DNA from: Synergistaceae bacterium
Lineage (GTDB): Bacteria > Synergistota > Synergistia > Synergistales > Aminobacteriaceae
Direction: 5' to 3'
NCBI GenBank assembly: GCA_017444345.1
Contig: JAFSWW010000031.1
Span: forward strand, 1-38,570
DNA length: 38,570 bases
Of the stretch, positions 22,036 to 29,563 are shown piece by piece. Under the pieces are notes generated by a model. That model saw only the letters and a program-made list of their open reading frames with translations. It had not been told where the DNA came from and made no database searches. Numbering within the stretch: the first letter of the stretch is position 1; every line of letters begins with the position of its first letter. The position numbers were made by a program, and so were the translations under genes.

Positions 22036-22731
22036 TTATTTCGCCTCACATTCTAGTTTCTCGGATTCAGACTTCCCGCAGAATTTCGCCATTGCGCAGC
22101 AGCCGCAGCCGCTCGCCTCAGCAGGTGCCGCCCCGATTCCCTTTGCCCGTGCCTGAATAGCCTTAAATGCCGCCATACAACAGCCAAGAACTATAAAGCC
22201 GCCCGGTGCAAGTACTATTAACATAGCAGGCTCAAAGCTCACTACAGGATTCCCGAACCATGTCCCCGCGCCTAAAATTTCACGGATTGATCCAAGAAAC
22301 ATTAACGCAATCGTAAAGCCGAGTCCCATTCCTACACCGTCAAGAATTGAAGCGAATACCCCGTTTTTTGACGCAAAAGCCTCCGCTCGTGCAAGAATTA
22401 TACAATTTACGACAATTAACGGAATAAATATTCCCAGCGATTTATTTAACTCTGGCGCAAATCCCTTCATTAAGAATTCTATAACTGTAACAAATCCTGC
22501 TATGACGACTATAAAAATGGGAATTCTTACTTCATCAGGCACTATCTTGCGCAATAAAGAAATTACAGCATTTGACGCAATTAATACAAAAGTTGCTGCG
22601 ATTCCCATTCCGAGCCCGTTTGCTACACTCGTAGTAACTGCCAAAGTAGGACAAAGCCCTATACACTGCACAAAGGTCGGATTATCTGAGAGAATCCCAT
22701 TTGTAATTATTCTAAAATTGCTCCGGCTCAA
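22036..22731 (-). CDS. rnfE: Ion-translocating oxidoreductase complex subunit E
   Basis: RnfE is the partner of RnfA, with an inverted six-helix topology and a half-membrane iron centre. Key segments: NPTFVQCIGLCPTLAVTTSV (about 17-36, Cys pair) and IPLIVVNCIILARAEAF (about 102-118). The start is TTG at 22729-22731, eight bases after AAGGGGGT, and lies next to the rnfG stop. The 231-residue product ends in a Cys-rich polar tail (CGCCAMAKFCG near 208-218), longer than in proteobacterial RsxE; its role is unknown but it could bind metal. Confidence 0.95.
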   Translation of the reverse strand: MSRSNFRIITNGILSDNPTFVQCIGLCPTLAVTTSVANGLGMGIAATFVLIASNAVISLLRKIVPDEVRIPIFIVVIAGFVTVIEFLMKGFAPELNKSLGIFIPLIVVNCIILARAEAFASKNGVFASILDGVGMGLGFTIALMFLGSIREILGAGTWFGNPVVSFEPAMLIVLAPGGFIVLGCCMAAFKAIQARAKGIGAAPAEASGCGCCAMAKFCGKSESEKLECEAK

Positions 22732-22732
22732 T

Positions 22733-23335
22733 TTATTCTACCCCCTTCAAATTAGCATTCCAGTATTCGACAGCGGCATTTACTCCGGTTGTTACTGCAT
22801 TTGATGTTATAGTTGCTCCGGAAATTGCGGCGATCTCGTCGGGATTACTTGCTGAACCTTTAACGACTTTTAACGGGAATGATGATTTATTATTAAATTG
22901 TCCGTAAAATTCCGGCTCTGTTGACTTTGCACCGAGTCCCGGAGTCTCTGAATGATTCAAAATATTTATTGCTTTAACTTGGCCGTCTTTAGTGACTCCG
23001 ACGATATAATTAATTATTCCGCCGTAACCCTTTGAATTTATTGATAGACACCAGCCGACAAGCCCGGACTCGTTTTCTGCTTTGAAGACTGACTCGACAA
23101 ATTCATTTGATTTAACTTCATAGTCAGAAAAATTCTTACCGTCGGGCATAACATTTTGAAATGCTGCGTTTCTTGCTGCTAGTTCCGTCTGCTTTATGGC
23201 CTGCTCCGTGAAATTCTGAACGAGTCCCAGTATTAACCCAGTAACAGCAGTAACCGCTAATAAAGTCCCGCCTAAATGTATAGCTTTCTTCATTACATCG
23301 CCGAATGATACAGAGTCATTTATTTTTTCAGACAT
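22733..23335 (-). CDS. rnfG: Ion-translocating oxidoreductase complex subunit G (FMN-binding)
   Basis: RnfG is a membrane-anchored, periplasm-facing flavoprotein. The 200-residue protein has one N-terminal helix (about 18-38) and an FMN-binding domain. Its motif SGATITSNAV (about 174-183) holds the Thr to which FMN is attached through a phosphoester. GYGGIINYIVGV and HSETPGLGA are also typical. It starts two bases after the rnfD stop. Confidence 0.95.
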   Translation of the reverse strand: MSEKINDSVSFGDVMKKAIHLGGTLLAVTAVTGLILGLVQNFTEQAIKQTELAARNAAFQNVMPDGKNFSDYEVKSNEFVESVFKAENESGLVGWCLSINSKGYGGIINYIVGVTKDGQVKAINILNHSETPGLGAKSTEPEFYGQFNNKSSFPLKVVKGSASNPDEIAAISGATITSNAVTTGVNAAVEYWNANLKGVE

Positions 23336-23337
23336 GA

Positions 23338-24294
23338 TTATTTGCCTCCCATTCTCTTGAAGAAATTGCTTTTAGGCGCACCCAGTACTACAGGAGCTGT
23401 ATATTTGTCGATTAAGGGCACAGCTATATTCATTATCAAAATTGAGTAAGAAACTCCTTCAGGATAACCGCCGAACGTTCTTATTAAGGCAGTCAGCAAA
23501 CCGCACCCGAAAGCGTAAATATATTGTCCCTTTGCCGTCATCGGTGAAGTTGTATAATCAGTTGCCATGAAAAACGCTCCGATTAATAAACCGCCTGTTA
23601 CGATTTCATATGAAGGGTAAAAGCCGCCGCCGTGATTGAATAATCCCGCTAAAATTGCAGTAGTCGCGATATATACAACGGGGATTCGCCATGAGATTAC
23701 TTCTTCCCAGATTAAATAAATTCCGCCGAGAATTAATAATATTGAACTCGTCTCACCTATACAGCCGCCCATGTTGCCGGCCAGCATATTCCAGCATGAA
23801 GGAAGATTTGCTACACTCCCGGCCTTCATTGCAGCTAAAGGAGTCGCCCCTGAAATTCCCTGCACTGTCCACGTAGTCATAGCAGTAGGCCAAGAAATTA
23901 ACATCATTGCTCGTGCAGCTAGTGCAGGATTTACGATATTACAACCTATTCCGCCGTAAAATTCTTTAACGATTATGATCGCAAAGACACTCCCGCAAAT
24001 CGCCATCCAAATCGGAATAGTAGGCGGCAAATTATAAGCAAGCAATAAGCCTGTTACTACGGCCGATAAATCATTTATAGTGCTTTTACGGTGCATTATA
24101 AATTTATCCCATATGAATTCACTTAAGACACAAGCAATTATGCAGGCTGCTATTACTGCGAGAGATCTTAGGCCAAGAAAATATATTCCCGTTATTCCCG
24201 CTGGTATGAGCGCAGATATTACCATGCACATAATTTTGCGTGTACTAAACTCTGAATGCACATGAGGTGAAGAAGATACTACAAGTTTTGCCAT
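23338..24294 (-). CDS. rnfD: Ion-translocating oxidoreductase complex subunit D
   Basis: RnfD is a multi-helix membrane subunit with covalent FMN, thought to form part of the ion path. The 318-residue length and about nine hydrophobic helices fit. GISGATPLAAMK (about 147-158) is the flavin-attachment motif with its Thr. GGIGCNIVNPALAARAMM (about 114-131) and ATDYTTSPMTAKGQYIYAFG (about 248-267) are conserved. It sits four bases after rnfC. Confidence 0.95.
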   Translation of the reverse strand: MAKLVVSSSPHVHSEFSTRKIMCMVISALIPAGITGIYFLGLRSLAVIAACIIACVLSEFIWDKFIMHRKSTINDLSAVVTGLLLAYNLPPTIPIWMAICGSVFAIIIVKEFYGGIGCNIVNPALAARAMMLISWPTAMTTWTVQGISGATPLAAMKAGSVANLPSCWNMLAGNMGGCIGETSSILLILGGIYLIWEEVISWRIPVVYIATTAILAGLFNHGGGFYPSYEIVTGGLLIGAFFMATDYTTSPMTAKGQYIYAFGCGLLTALIRTFGGYPEGVSYSILIMNIAVPLIDKYTAPVVLGAPKSNFFKRMGGK

Positions 24295-24298
24295 GATA

Positions 24299-25666
24299 TT
24301 ATTTCGCCTCCTGTTTTTCCTGTTTTGCTTTGGCTGCGGCGGCTGCTTTACGTCTCATTGCGGTAACTGCTGCTTTACCGTCTTTACAGCTTTGAGTCAA
24401 ATGTCTTGACGCCGGACATGCATATGCACAACACCCGCACTCTATACAGTTCATGCCGTTATGAGCCTCAAAAGTTTCATAATCTCTGCGTCTGACTGCG
24501 TGATCTAAAAACGTGGGCTCTAAGTGCATAGGGCAGGCCTCAACACATTTTGCGCACCTGATACAGGCTGACTCTTCAGCAAGATACGCTAATTTCTTAG
24601 TGAGTGCGAGAATTCCCGACGTGCCTTTAACAACGGGGACATCTATAGAACGCATTGCAAGTCCCATCATAGGCCCGCCAGCAAGAATCTTAACGGGTTC
24701 AGCCTTGAATCCTCCGCAGTAATTAGTAAGTTCACGAATACAGAGTCCTAAAGGTACCTGCAAATTTTTAGGCTCGCTTATTGCGTCTCCTGTTACAGAA
24801 ATTACGCGCTCGGTCAGCGGCTTCCCTTCTTCGATTGCCTTGCATATCTGCCAAGTTGTCCGAGTGTTAAGAATTATGCAGCCTACATCAGCAGGCAAGG
24901 CAGGAACTACGGGAATTTCTTGACCAGTTACAGAATAAATTAACATTTTTTCCGCGCCCTGAGGATATTTAACTTTGTGAGGCATGACTTTAATACGCGG
25001 GTTATTATTGTGTTCACTCATGATTTTAATAGCTTCGGGCTTGTTATTCTCGATTGCTATGATTCCCTGAGCTTCCGGGAATATCTCAAGGGCATAACCG
25101 AGTCCGCGTATAATCTCATCGGGCGACTCAATCATTAGGCGGTTATCACAGCTTAAATATGGCTCACACTCGGCAGCATTCACTATGACCCATTTAATAA
25201 CTTTTCCGGGCGGAGGCGATAATTTTACGTGAGTCGGGAAGCAAGCTCCACCGAGTCCGACAATTCCGGCCGAACGAATCAATTTCACGTATTCACTGGG
25301 AGCCGGCTTGTGTCCTAACTCGTCAAGTAAAGACGGCGCAGGAGTATACTTCCCGTCGCTTGTGATTACTATACAATTTTCAATACTTCCTGATACTGTC
25401 ATGTGCGGTGCGATTTCTTTTACGACTCCGGAAACAGCCGAGAAAATCGGAGCTGATACAAATGCATCAGAGTCAGCAATTTTTTGTCCCGCTTTGACCT
25501 CATCACCCTTAGCCACGATTGGAGCACAGGGCGCGCCGATATGCTGAGATAAAGGATAAACAAAATCACGCGAGTCTTCAGGCCGTAAAATTTCTATTGC
25601 CTTATTCTCCGTATATGCCTTACCTTCAGGCGGATGGACTCCCCCTAAAAAACTTGGCAGGTTCAT
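24299..25666 (-). CDS. rnfC: Ion-translocating oxidoreductase complex subunit C (NADH/flavin/Fe-S)
   Basis: RnfC is the soluble peripheral subunit, related to NuoF/Nqo1. It binds FMN and two [4Fe-4S] clusters and exchanges electrons with NAD. The 455 residues show GGVHPPEGKAYTE at the N-terminus, a Gly-rich nucleotide-binding stretch GIVGLGGACFPTHVKLSPP (about 134-152), NAAECEPYLSCDNRLM, and two ferredoxin motifs CIRCAKCVEACP (about 366-377) and CIECGCCAYACP (about 405-416). It is the first gene of the operon, with the ribosome binding site in GAGGGGAG. The C-terminus is Ala/Lys-rich and lacks the long repeats seen in E. coli RsxC. Confidence 0.96.
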   Translation of the reverse strand: MNLPSFLGGVHPPEGKAYTENKAIEILRPEDSRDFVYPLSQHIGAPCAPIVAKGDEVKAGQKIADSDAFVSAPIFSAVSGVVKEIAPHMTVSGSIENCIVITSDGKYTPAPSLLDELGHKPAPSEYVKLIRSAGIVGLGGACFPTHVKLSPPPGKVIKWVIVNAAECEPYLSCDNRLMIESPDEIIRGLGYALEIFPEAQGIIAIENNKPEAIKIMSEHNNNPRIKVMPHKVKYPQGAEKMLIYSVTGQEIPVVPALPADVGCIILNTRTTWQICKAIEEGKPLTERVISVTGDAISEPKNLQVPLGLCIRELTNYCGGFKAEPVKILAGGPMMGLAMRSIDVPVVKGTSGILALTKKLAYLAEESACIRCAKCVEACPMHLEPTFLDHAVRRRDYETFEAHNGMNCIECGCCAYACPASRHLTQSCKDGKAAVTAMRRKAAAAAKAKQEKQEAK

Positions 25667-25724
25667 ATTAATATAAACACTCCCCTCAAAATATGAAAAA
25701 ATTTATTAAATATGATTTTACTGT

Positions 25725-25730
25725 ATTATA
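25725..25730 (-). promoter_or_regulatory. -10 element of the rnf operon promoter
   Basis: The complement is a perfect TATAAT about 60 bases upstream of rnfC. No good -35 is visible. The 25667-26024 intergenic region is very AT-rich and holds the divergent promoters of rnf and the LacI-type gene. Confidence 0.4.
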
Positions 25731-25844
25731 GCTTATATTTACACAAAAAATTTTCTGCTTTTCGTGTTTTATTTTTATTATCGTGTAAAATATTTCTAGT
25801 GATTTATTAATTTATTCTTGATTAGATTCACGCATTTATGAAAT

Positions 25845-25862
25845 TTTTAGCAGCTGATAAAA
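25845..25862. promoter_or_regulatory. Palindromic operator candidate between rnfC and the LacI-family gene
   Basis: TTTTAGCAGCTGATAAAA is symmetric about CAGCTG except for one position on each side. Size and location fit a LacI-family dimer site. Its sequence differs from the common CG-centred operators. Confidence 0.35.
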
Positions 25863-25975
25863 TTTTATAGCAATTACAAATATATACTTTCACGAGATAT
25901 TTTGCTGATAAATATATATGCTCATATTTGCGCGAATGATAACAATAATAATTAATGTGATTTATATTATCTTCA

Positions 25976-25984
25976 TGGTAAAAT
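25976..25984 (+). promoter_or_regulatory. Extended -10 promoter of the LacI-family gene
   Basis: TGG then TAAAAT at 25976-25984, with TGTGAT as a weak -35 at 25956-25961. The predicted start near 25991 gives a leader of about 34 bases. Confidence 0.45.
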
Positions 25985-26024
25985 ATCACTTTGCTTACAA
26001 AAATTGTAGGAGTTGAATTATCAA

Positions 26025-27035
26025 ATGGTAACAATTAGAGATGTAGCACGGCTTGCAGGGGTGTCTGTTGCTACTGTTTCTATAGTAATGAACAATAAAT
26101 CCAAGGAGCGTTCTATACCTGAATCGACTCAGGAAAGAATCAAAGATGCAATGCGTGAACTCGGTTATCAGCCAAATTTAAGCGCGCGCCGTCTTCGTTC
26201 AAAATATAAGCAGTCCCCTGTAATTGCTTTATTCTGGCCGCTTGATTTTCGAGTCAATTTGCTTGCGAGTTTAATTAATTCTTTATCACATGAGATAAAA
26301 TCTTCAGGCTTTGATTGCGAACTCGTAATACAGTCTTATGAGTCCGGGAATCTTGAAGCATTTGACGACGATTTGACAAAACGGGGCTATAACGGCGTAA
26401 TAATAGGCGCGTGCACTGAAGACGATATAAAGCATTTAGAGACAATGAGTCTATTAATGCCGGTCGTGTTAATTAATCGCGAATCTGAAAAATTTTCGAC
26501 TGTATCAATCGATAATGACTCGCTCGGAAAAATGGCAGCTCGTGAATTTGTCAGAAAGGGAATTCACTCAGCCGGAGTCTTTGCGTCAAATAACGGCTAT
26601 TTATCGTCAAATTTGAGGGTAGCGGCTTTCTTGAAACAATGCAAATATTACGGTGTCAATGTCGAATACGAGAATATTATCAGGAATGAAAGCACACTAG
26701 ACGGCGGATATTACATTGCGGCGGATTACTGCGAACTCAAGAATAAACCGAAAGCAGTATTTTGTGATTCTGACTCTATTGCTGTAGGAGCTTTGAAGGC
26801 CTTTCACGATTTGAATGTAAATGTGCCTAAAAATTTAGAGATTCTCACAATAGATTTAAACTCGTCGGGAATAAGCGCGTATTCTTTGCCGTCATTAAGT
26901 GTTATAGAGCTGCCAAATGACGAAATAGCACGCAATATAATTAAAATCTTGAGTAAAAAAATTTCTGCGGGGTCATTTACTCCGGAACATGCACTAATTC
27001 AGCCGAGATTGATTCTCCGTGAAAGTTTTGCATAA
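26025..27035 (+). CDS. LacI family transcriptional regulator
   Basis: The 336-residue protein has a LacI helix-turn-helix at residues 3-22 (VTIRDVARLAGVSVATVSIV), a hinge helix region (about 45-60) and a periplasmic-binding-like effector domain (about 64-330). DNA binding is repressor- or activator-like; the effector is unknown. I chose ATG 26025 over TTG 26013 because the TTG abuts the AGGAG ribosome binding site and MVTIRDVA is the usual family start. It is divergent from rnf and about 6 kb from nag genes, so its target cannot be assigned. Autoregulation through the palindrome at 25845 is possible. Confidence 0.9.
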   Translation: MVTIRDVARLAGVSVATVSIVMNNKSKERSIPESTQERIKDAMRELGYQPNLSARRLRSKYKQSPVIALFWPLDFRVNLLASLINSLSHEIKSSGFDCELVIQSYESGNLEAFDDDLTKRGYNGVIIGACTEDDIKHLETMSLLMPVVLINRESEKFSTVSIDNDSLGKMAAREFVRKGIHSAGVFASNNGYLSSNLRVAAFLKQCKYYGVNVEYENIIRNESTLDGGYYIAADYCELKNKPKAVFCDSDSIAVGALKAFHDLNVNVPKNLEILTIDLNSSGISAYSLPSLSVIELPNDEIARNIIKILSKKISAGSFTPEHALIQPRLILRESFA

Positions 27036-27042
27036 TTAATAA

Positions 27043-27074
27043 CAGGACAGGCTCATTTTTCCGAGTCTGCCCTG
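27043..27074. terminator. Convergent terminator between the LacI-family and YcxB-like genes
   Basis: CAGG-CAG-CTC (27043-27054) pairs with GAG-CTG-CCTG (27063-27074), with single mismatches between blocks and T and A runs around. It overlaps the last codons of the YcxB-like gene. Confidence 0.5.
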
Positions 27075-27616
27075 AAAATTTCTATTAAATCACTCAAATT
27101 CATAGCGAGAAAGAATTTATTTTGCTGCCACTTAAGCCCCGTTTTGCCTGAGATAAAATCTTGAAAATTTTTTAGTTCGGGGGGTGCTAGACTGGCTTTA
27201 TTAATCATGCATAAACTATCGCGAGCAGTGAATATATAAAAATTTTTCTCGTCATGAATTAACTTGTGCAAATCTTTGTAATAAATTTTCATGCTGCCTT
27301 CACCTGAAATATTTATAAACTCGTCGAGAAATTCATATTTCATAACAGGAAATTTTTTGCGGGCCTGTAAAACTTTATCGGCCGTTGCTTGAGCTGGGAA
27401 GTCAGGAGTCGACACCAGCCACGCTCCGACTAATAATAATAAGCCTTTCGCCCATAATGCTATATTCGCCGCCACGCAAATAATTATCATGAATAAACCC
27501 GCGCAAAATCTTAGAATAATTCTCGCTTTATAATAAGTGTAATAATTCGTCCTGTATAAATCTTGAATAGTTTTCGAGTCGTGTTCAATATTTGCACGGT
27601 AAAAGCAGCTTGACAT
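27053..27616 (-). CDS. YcxB-like membrane protein
   Basis: The 187-residue product has two adjacent hydrophobic helices (about 30-70) and a soluble domain with the YcxB-like pattern of short strands: YEFLDEFINISGEGSMKIYY, then YKDLHKLIHDEKNFYIFTAR. Function in the family is unknown; a membrane-anchored PH-like fold has been suggested for related sequences. It starts two bases after the SYLF gene stop and probably shares its transcript. The assignment rests on pattern recognition only. Confidence 0.55.
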   Translation of the reverse strand: MSSCFYRANIEHDSKTIQDLYRTNYYTYYKARIILRFCAGLFMIIICVAANIALWAKGLLLLVGAWLVSTPDFPAQATADKVLQARKKFPVMKYEFLDEFINISGEGSMKIYYKDLHKLIHDEKNFYIFTARDSLCMINKASLAPPELKNFQDFISGKTGLKWQQNKFFLAMNLSDLIEIFRADSEK

Positions 27617-27618
27617 TT

Positions 27619-28281
27619 TTATTTGCTCATCAAGTTATTTAGTGCCTTGATTAACGGCTGGATTCTCTTGTCGGTTGCTGGTTTAGTTATTGCGTCTGAC
27701 GCTGTGATTCTGCTGCCCCAGTATTGAGAGTTGTGTTTAACGCTGATCCCTATTACTGAGCCTTCAAGAGATAAGCCCGCAAAAAGTCCCTTGCTGATTG
27801 AATAACTGTAAATTGATGCCTTTGCCTGCGCGTCAGTTGCTGCCTCTGCTCGTCTTCCTACAGGACCAGCTGCTATGGCAATATCTCCGCCCAGTTTTGT
27901 TTTACTGTTAAGGAATGCACGGACTCCGCGTTCATTTATTACTGAGAGTAAAAGAGAAACACTCTCAACTCCGATCTGAAAGCCTACAGAAGGCCCGCCG
28001 ATATTGTAGAAACTCGGTCCGTACCATTTGCCGTCTTTCTTTACGAGAATTAAGCCCTCACCGTATGAGCCCCCGAATCCAAAGCCCGCTTTGAACATTG
28101 AGGGAACTATTGCGACCGCGTATGAACTTCTTAGTGATGCAGCCATATCTGACGCGTCAGAATGTGAAGCTATCTCGTTTATCATTGCCGTAGAAGACGA
28201 TATTAAACTCTCTGCGTCTCCAAATGCCGCACTCGCCGTGAATGCAGTGATTATTAATACAAGTAAAGCTAATTTTTTCAT
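27619..28281 (-). CDS. SYLF/Ysc84-type lipid-binding domain protein, secreted
   Basis: The 220-residue protein has a signal peptide (MKKLALLVLIITAFTASAAF, cleavage near residue 21-22) and then a SYLF (Ysc84) domain: AVAIVPSMFKAGFGFGGSYG (about 55-74), WYGPSFYNIGGPSVGFQIGV (about 88-107) and a Gly-rich GLFAGLSLEGSVIG near the end (about 165-178). SYLF domains bind phosphoinositides in eukaryotes. Bacterial members are exported and of unclear role, probably on envelope lipids. It has its own promoter upstream and GGAGG as ribosome binding site. Confidence 0.85.
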   Translation of the reverse strand: MKKLALLVLIITAFTASAAFGDAESLISSSTAMINEIASHSDASDMAASLRSSYAVAIVPSMFKAGFGFGGSYGEGLILVKKDGKWYGPSFYNIGGPSVGFQIGVESVSLLLSVINERGVRAFLNSKTKLGGDIAIAAGPVGRRAEAATDAQAKASIYSYSISKGLFAGLSLEGSVIGISVKHNSQYWGSRITASDAITKPATDKRIQPLIKALNNLMSK

Positions 28282-28315
28282 GCTAAAATTTACCTCCGAA
28301 AAAAATATTGTTTAT

Positions 28316-28342
28316 ATTATAGCCCAGTTAATTATATTTCAA
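28316..28342 (-). promoter_or_regulatory. Promoter of the SYLF gene
   Basis: On the minus strand TTGAAA (complement 28337-28342) and TATAAT (complement 28316-28321) are separated by 15 bases, slightly short. Confidence 0.45.
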
Positions 28343-28382
28343 GATTGATAATTAGCGAGTAAAATATTTATATACTTACTGT

Positions 28383-28557
28383 GTATAATGTGATTAACGA
28401 GAAAGAAACGCGCGGATTTTGCCAAATGTAAGACTCATATATTGATTTGTCGGCTTGCTGTGAAAATTTATATTATTTGCAGGGTGTAATTTGCAGTAAA
28501 GTATTTCTCATAATTGCGGCTTGCTATGTTGTTATTATATTTTATAGCAAAATTTTT
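28383..28557 (+). other. Intergenic region with a possible small RNA
   Basis: The 28282-28650 spacer holds no convincing reading frame. On the plus strand a TATAAT occurs at 28383-28388, and a hairpin TTGCTAT/ATAGCAA (28521-28527 with 28544-28550) followed by AATTTTT could end a transcript of about 160 nt. A degenerate direct repeat CGGCTTGCTRTG occurs at about 28452 and 28517. Evidence is weak; the -10 could instead drive the downstream coiled-coil gene with a long leader. Confidence 0.25.
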
Positions 28558-28650
28558 CAGGCTTATATACAAGAAATAAAATAATTCTCTTGCTTAATTC
28601 ATGACCGGCGATTAATATATTTTATAGTTTACAGAAAGGAAGATTTTGAC

Positions 28651-29439
28651 ATGATTCAAGAAATAAAATCAGCTCCTAGCATTAAAGAACTCGCCGCAAT
28701 CGTTGATAATTTAGGCGATAATGTTGATAATGAGACTTTACGCGCTGTTCAGGACACATTGAATAACTTGACCGAGCGGGCATTATATAATCTCAAGAAT
28801 GACTCCGATAAATTAATTTGCGATAAAAATTTGTCTGAAGTCGAGAATTTTGTCAAGTCCGAATCCGCCAAACTTCAGGACGAAATAAAATCAGTAATCA
28901 CTGACGACTATGCATTATTGAATCGGGTTAATTCACGAGCTGACGAGATTATTAATGCCGTATCAGAGAATTTAAAGCGAATGACTCAGCAAATTATCTC
29001 GGCTCAAAGTACAGCAGATTTAAAGCAGTTCGCCGCCGCAAAAAATCCCGTTATAGCTAAAAATGTCGGTGAAGTTCTCACAAAATTTGTCAGTGCCAGA
29101 CTCGAAAAATTAAAGAGTGATATTAACTCGCTTATCATGAGCAAGAAATTTAACGAGGCCGAGTCGCTGATTAATTCAGAAGGCGCGCAATTAAAGCAGG
29201 ATATTGTAAACGGGGACTCAAATTTAATTAATCAGGTCAATAATTTAACGCAGGAACTCAAGAAAAAAGTATCTGACGCAAAACCGGGCTTTATGCGGGC
29301 ACTATTCACGTTTATATTTGTAGCTGCGATTATAGCCGGAGGGGTGTATTTATTCGATAATTATTATAATGACGGACAAATCACTCAAACTGTTAAAGAT
29401 TTATTCATTGAGTTATCAAGCAAGTTAAACGCGAAATAA
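28651..29439 (+). CDS. Coiled-coil protein with a C-terminal membrane anchor, unknown function
   Basis: I do not recognise a family. The 262-residue product is almost all helical and charged. Two related stretches, about residues 5-105 and 108-200, both contain S-x-KELA or S-TADLKQFA-like openings, EVENFVKSE or EAESLINSE, and LNRVNSRADE or INQVNNLTQE, which suggests an internal duplication. A single hydrophobic helix at about 217-236 (RALFTFIFVAAIIAGGVYLF) is followed by a short polar tail. The topology suggests a tail-anchored cytoplasmic coiled coil. ATG follows AAAGGAAG. It has no obvious operon partner. Confidence 0.7.
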   Translation: MIQEIKSAPSIKELAAIVDNLGDNVDNETLRAVQDTLNNLTERALYNLKNDSDKLICDKNLSEVENFVKSESAKLQDEIKSVITDDYALLNRVNSRADEIINAVSENLKRMTQQIISAQSTADLKQFAAAKNPVIAKNVGEVLTKFVSARLEKLKSDINSLIMSKKFNEAESLINSEGAQLKQDIVNGDSNLINQVNNLTQELKKKVSDAKPGFMRALFTFIFVAAIIAGGVYLFDNYYNDGQITQTVKDLFIELSSKLNAK

Positions 29440-29563
29440 ATTCACTCAAAAATGGGACTTGGCCGCAAATGACTGAGTCCCGACCCGCTCACCCGCCGCA
29501 AAATTTGCCTTACAAGTTATAATTATTGACTATATAAATATTAAAGGAGTTAATAAATATAAT

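Noticed and set aside
26013-26024. TTG start for the LacI-family regulator
   Set aside because: It directly abuts the AGGAG site; ATG 26025 gives the canonical family N-terminus.
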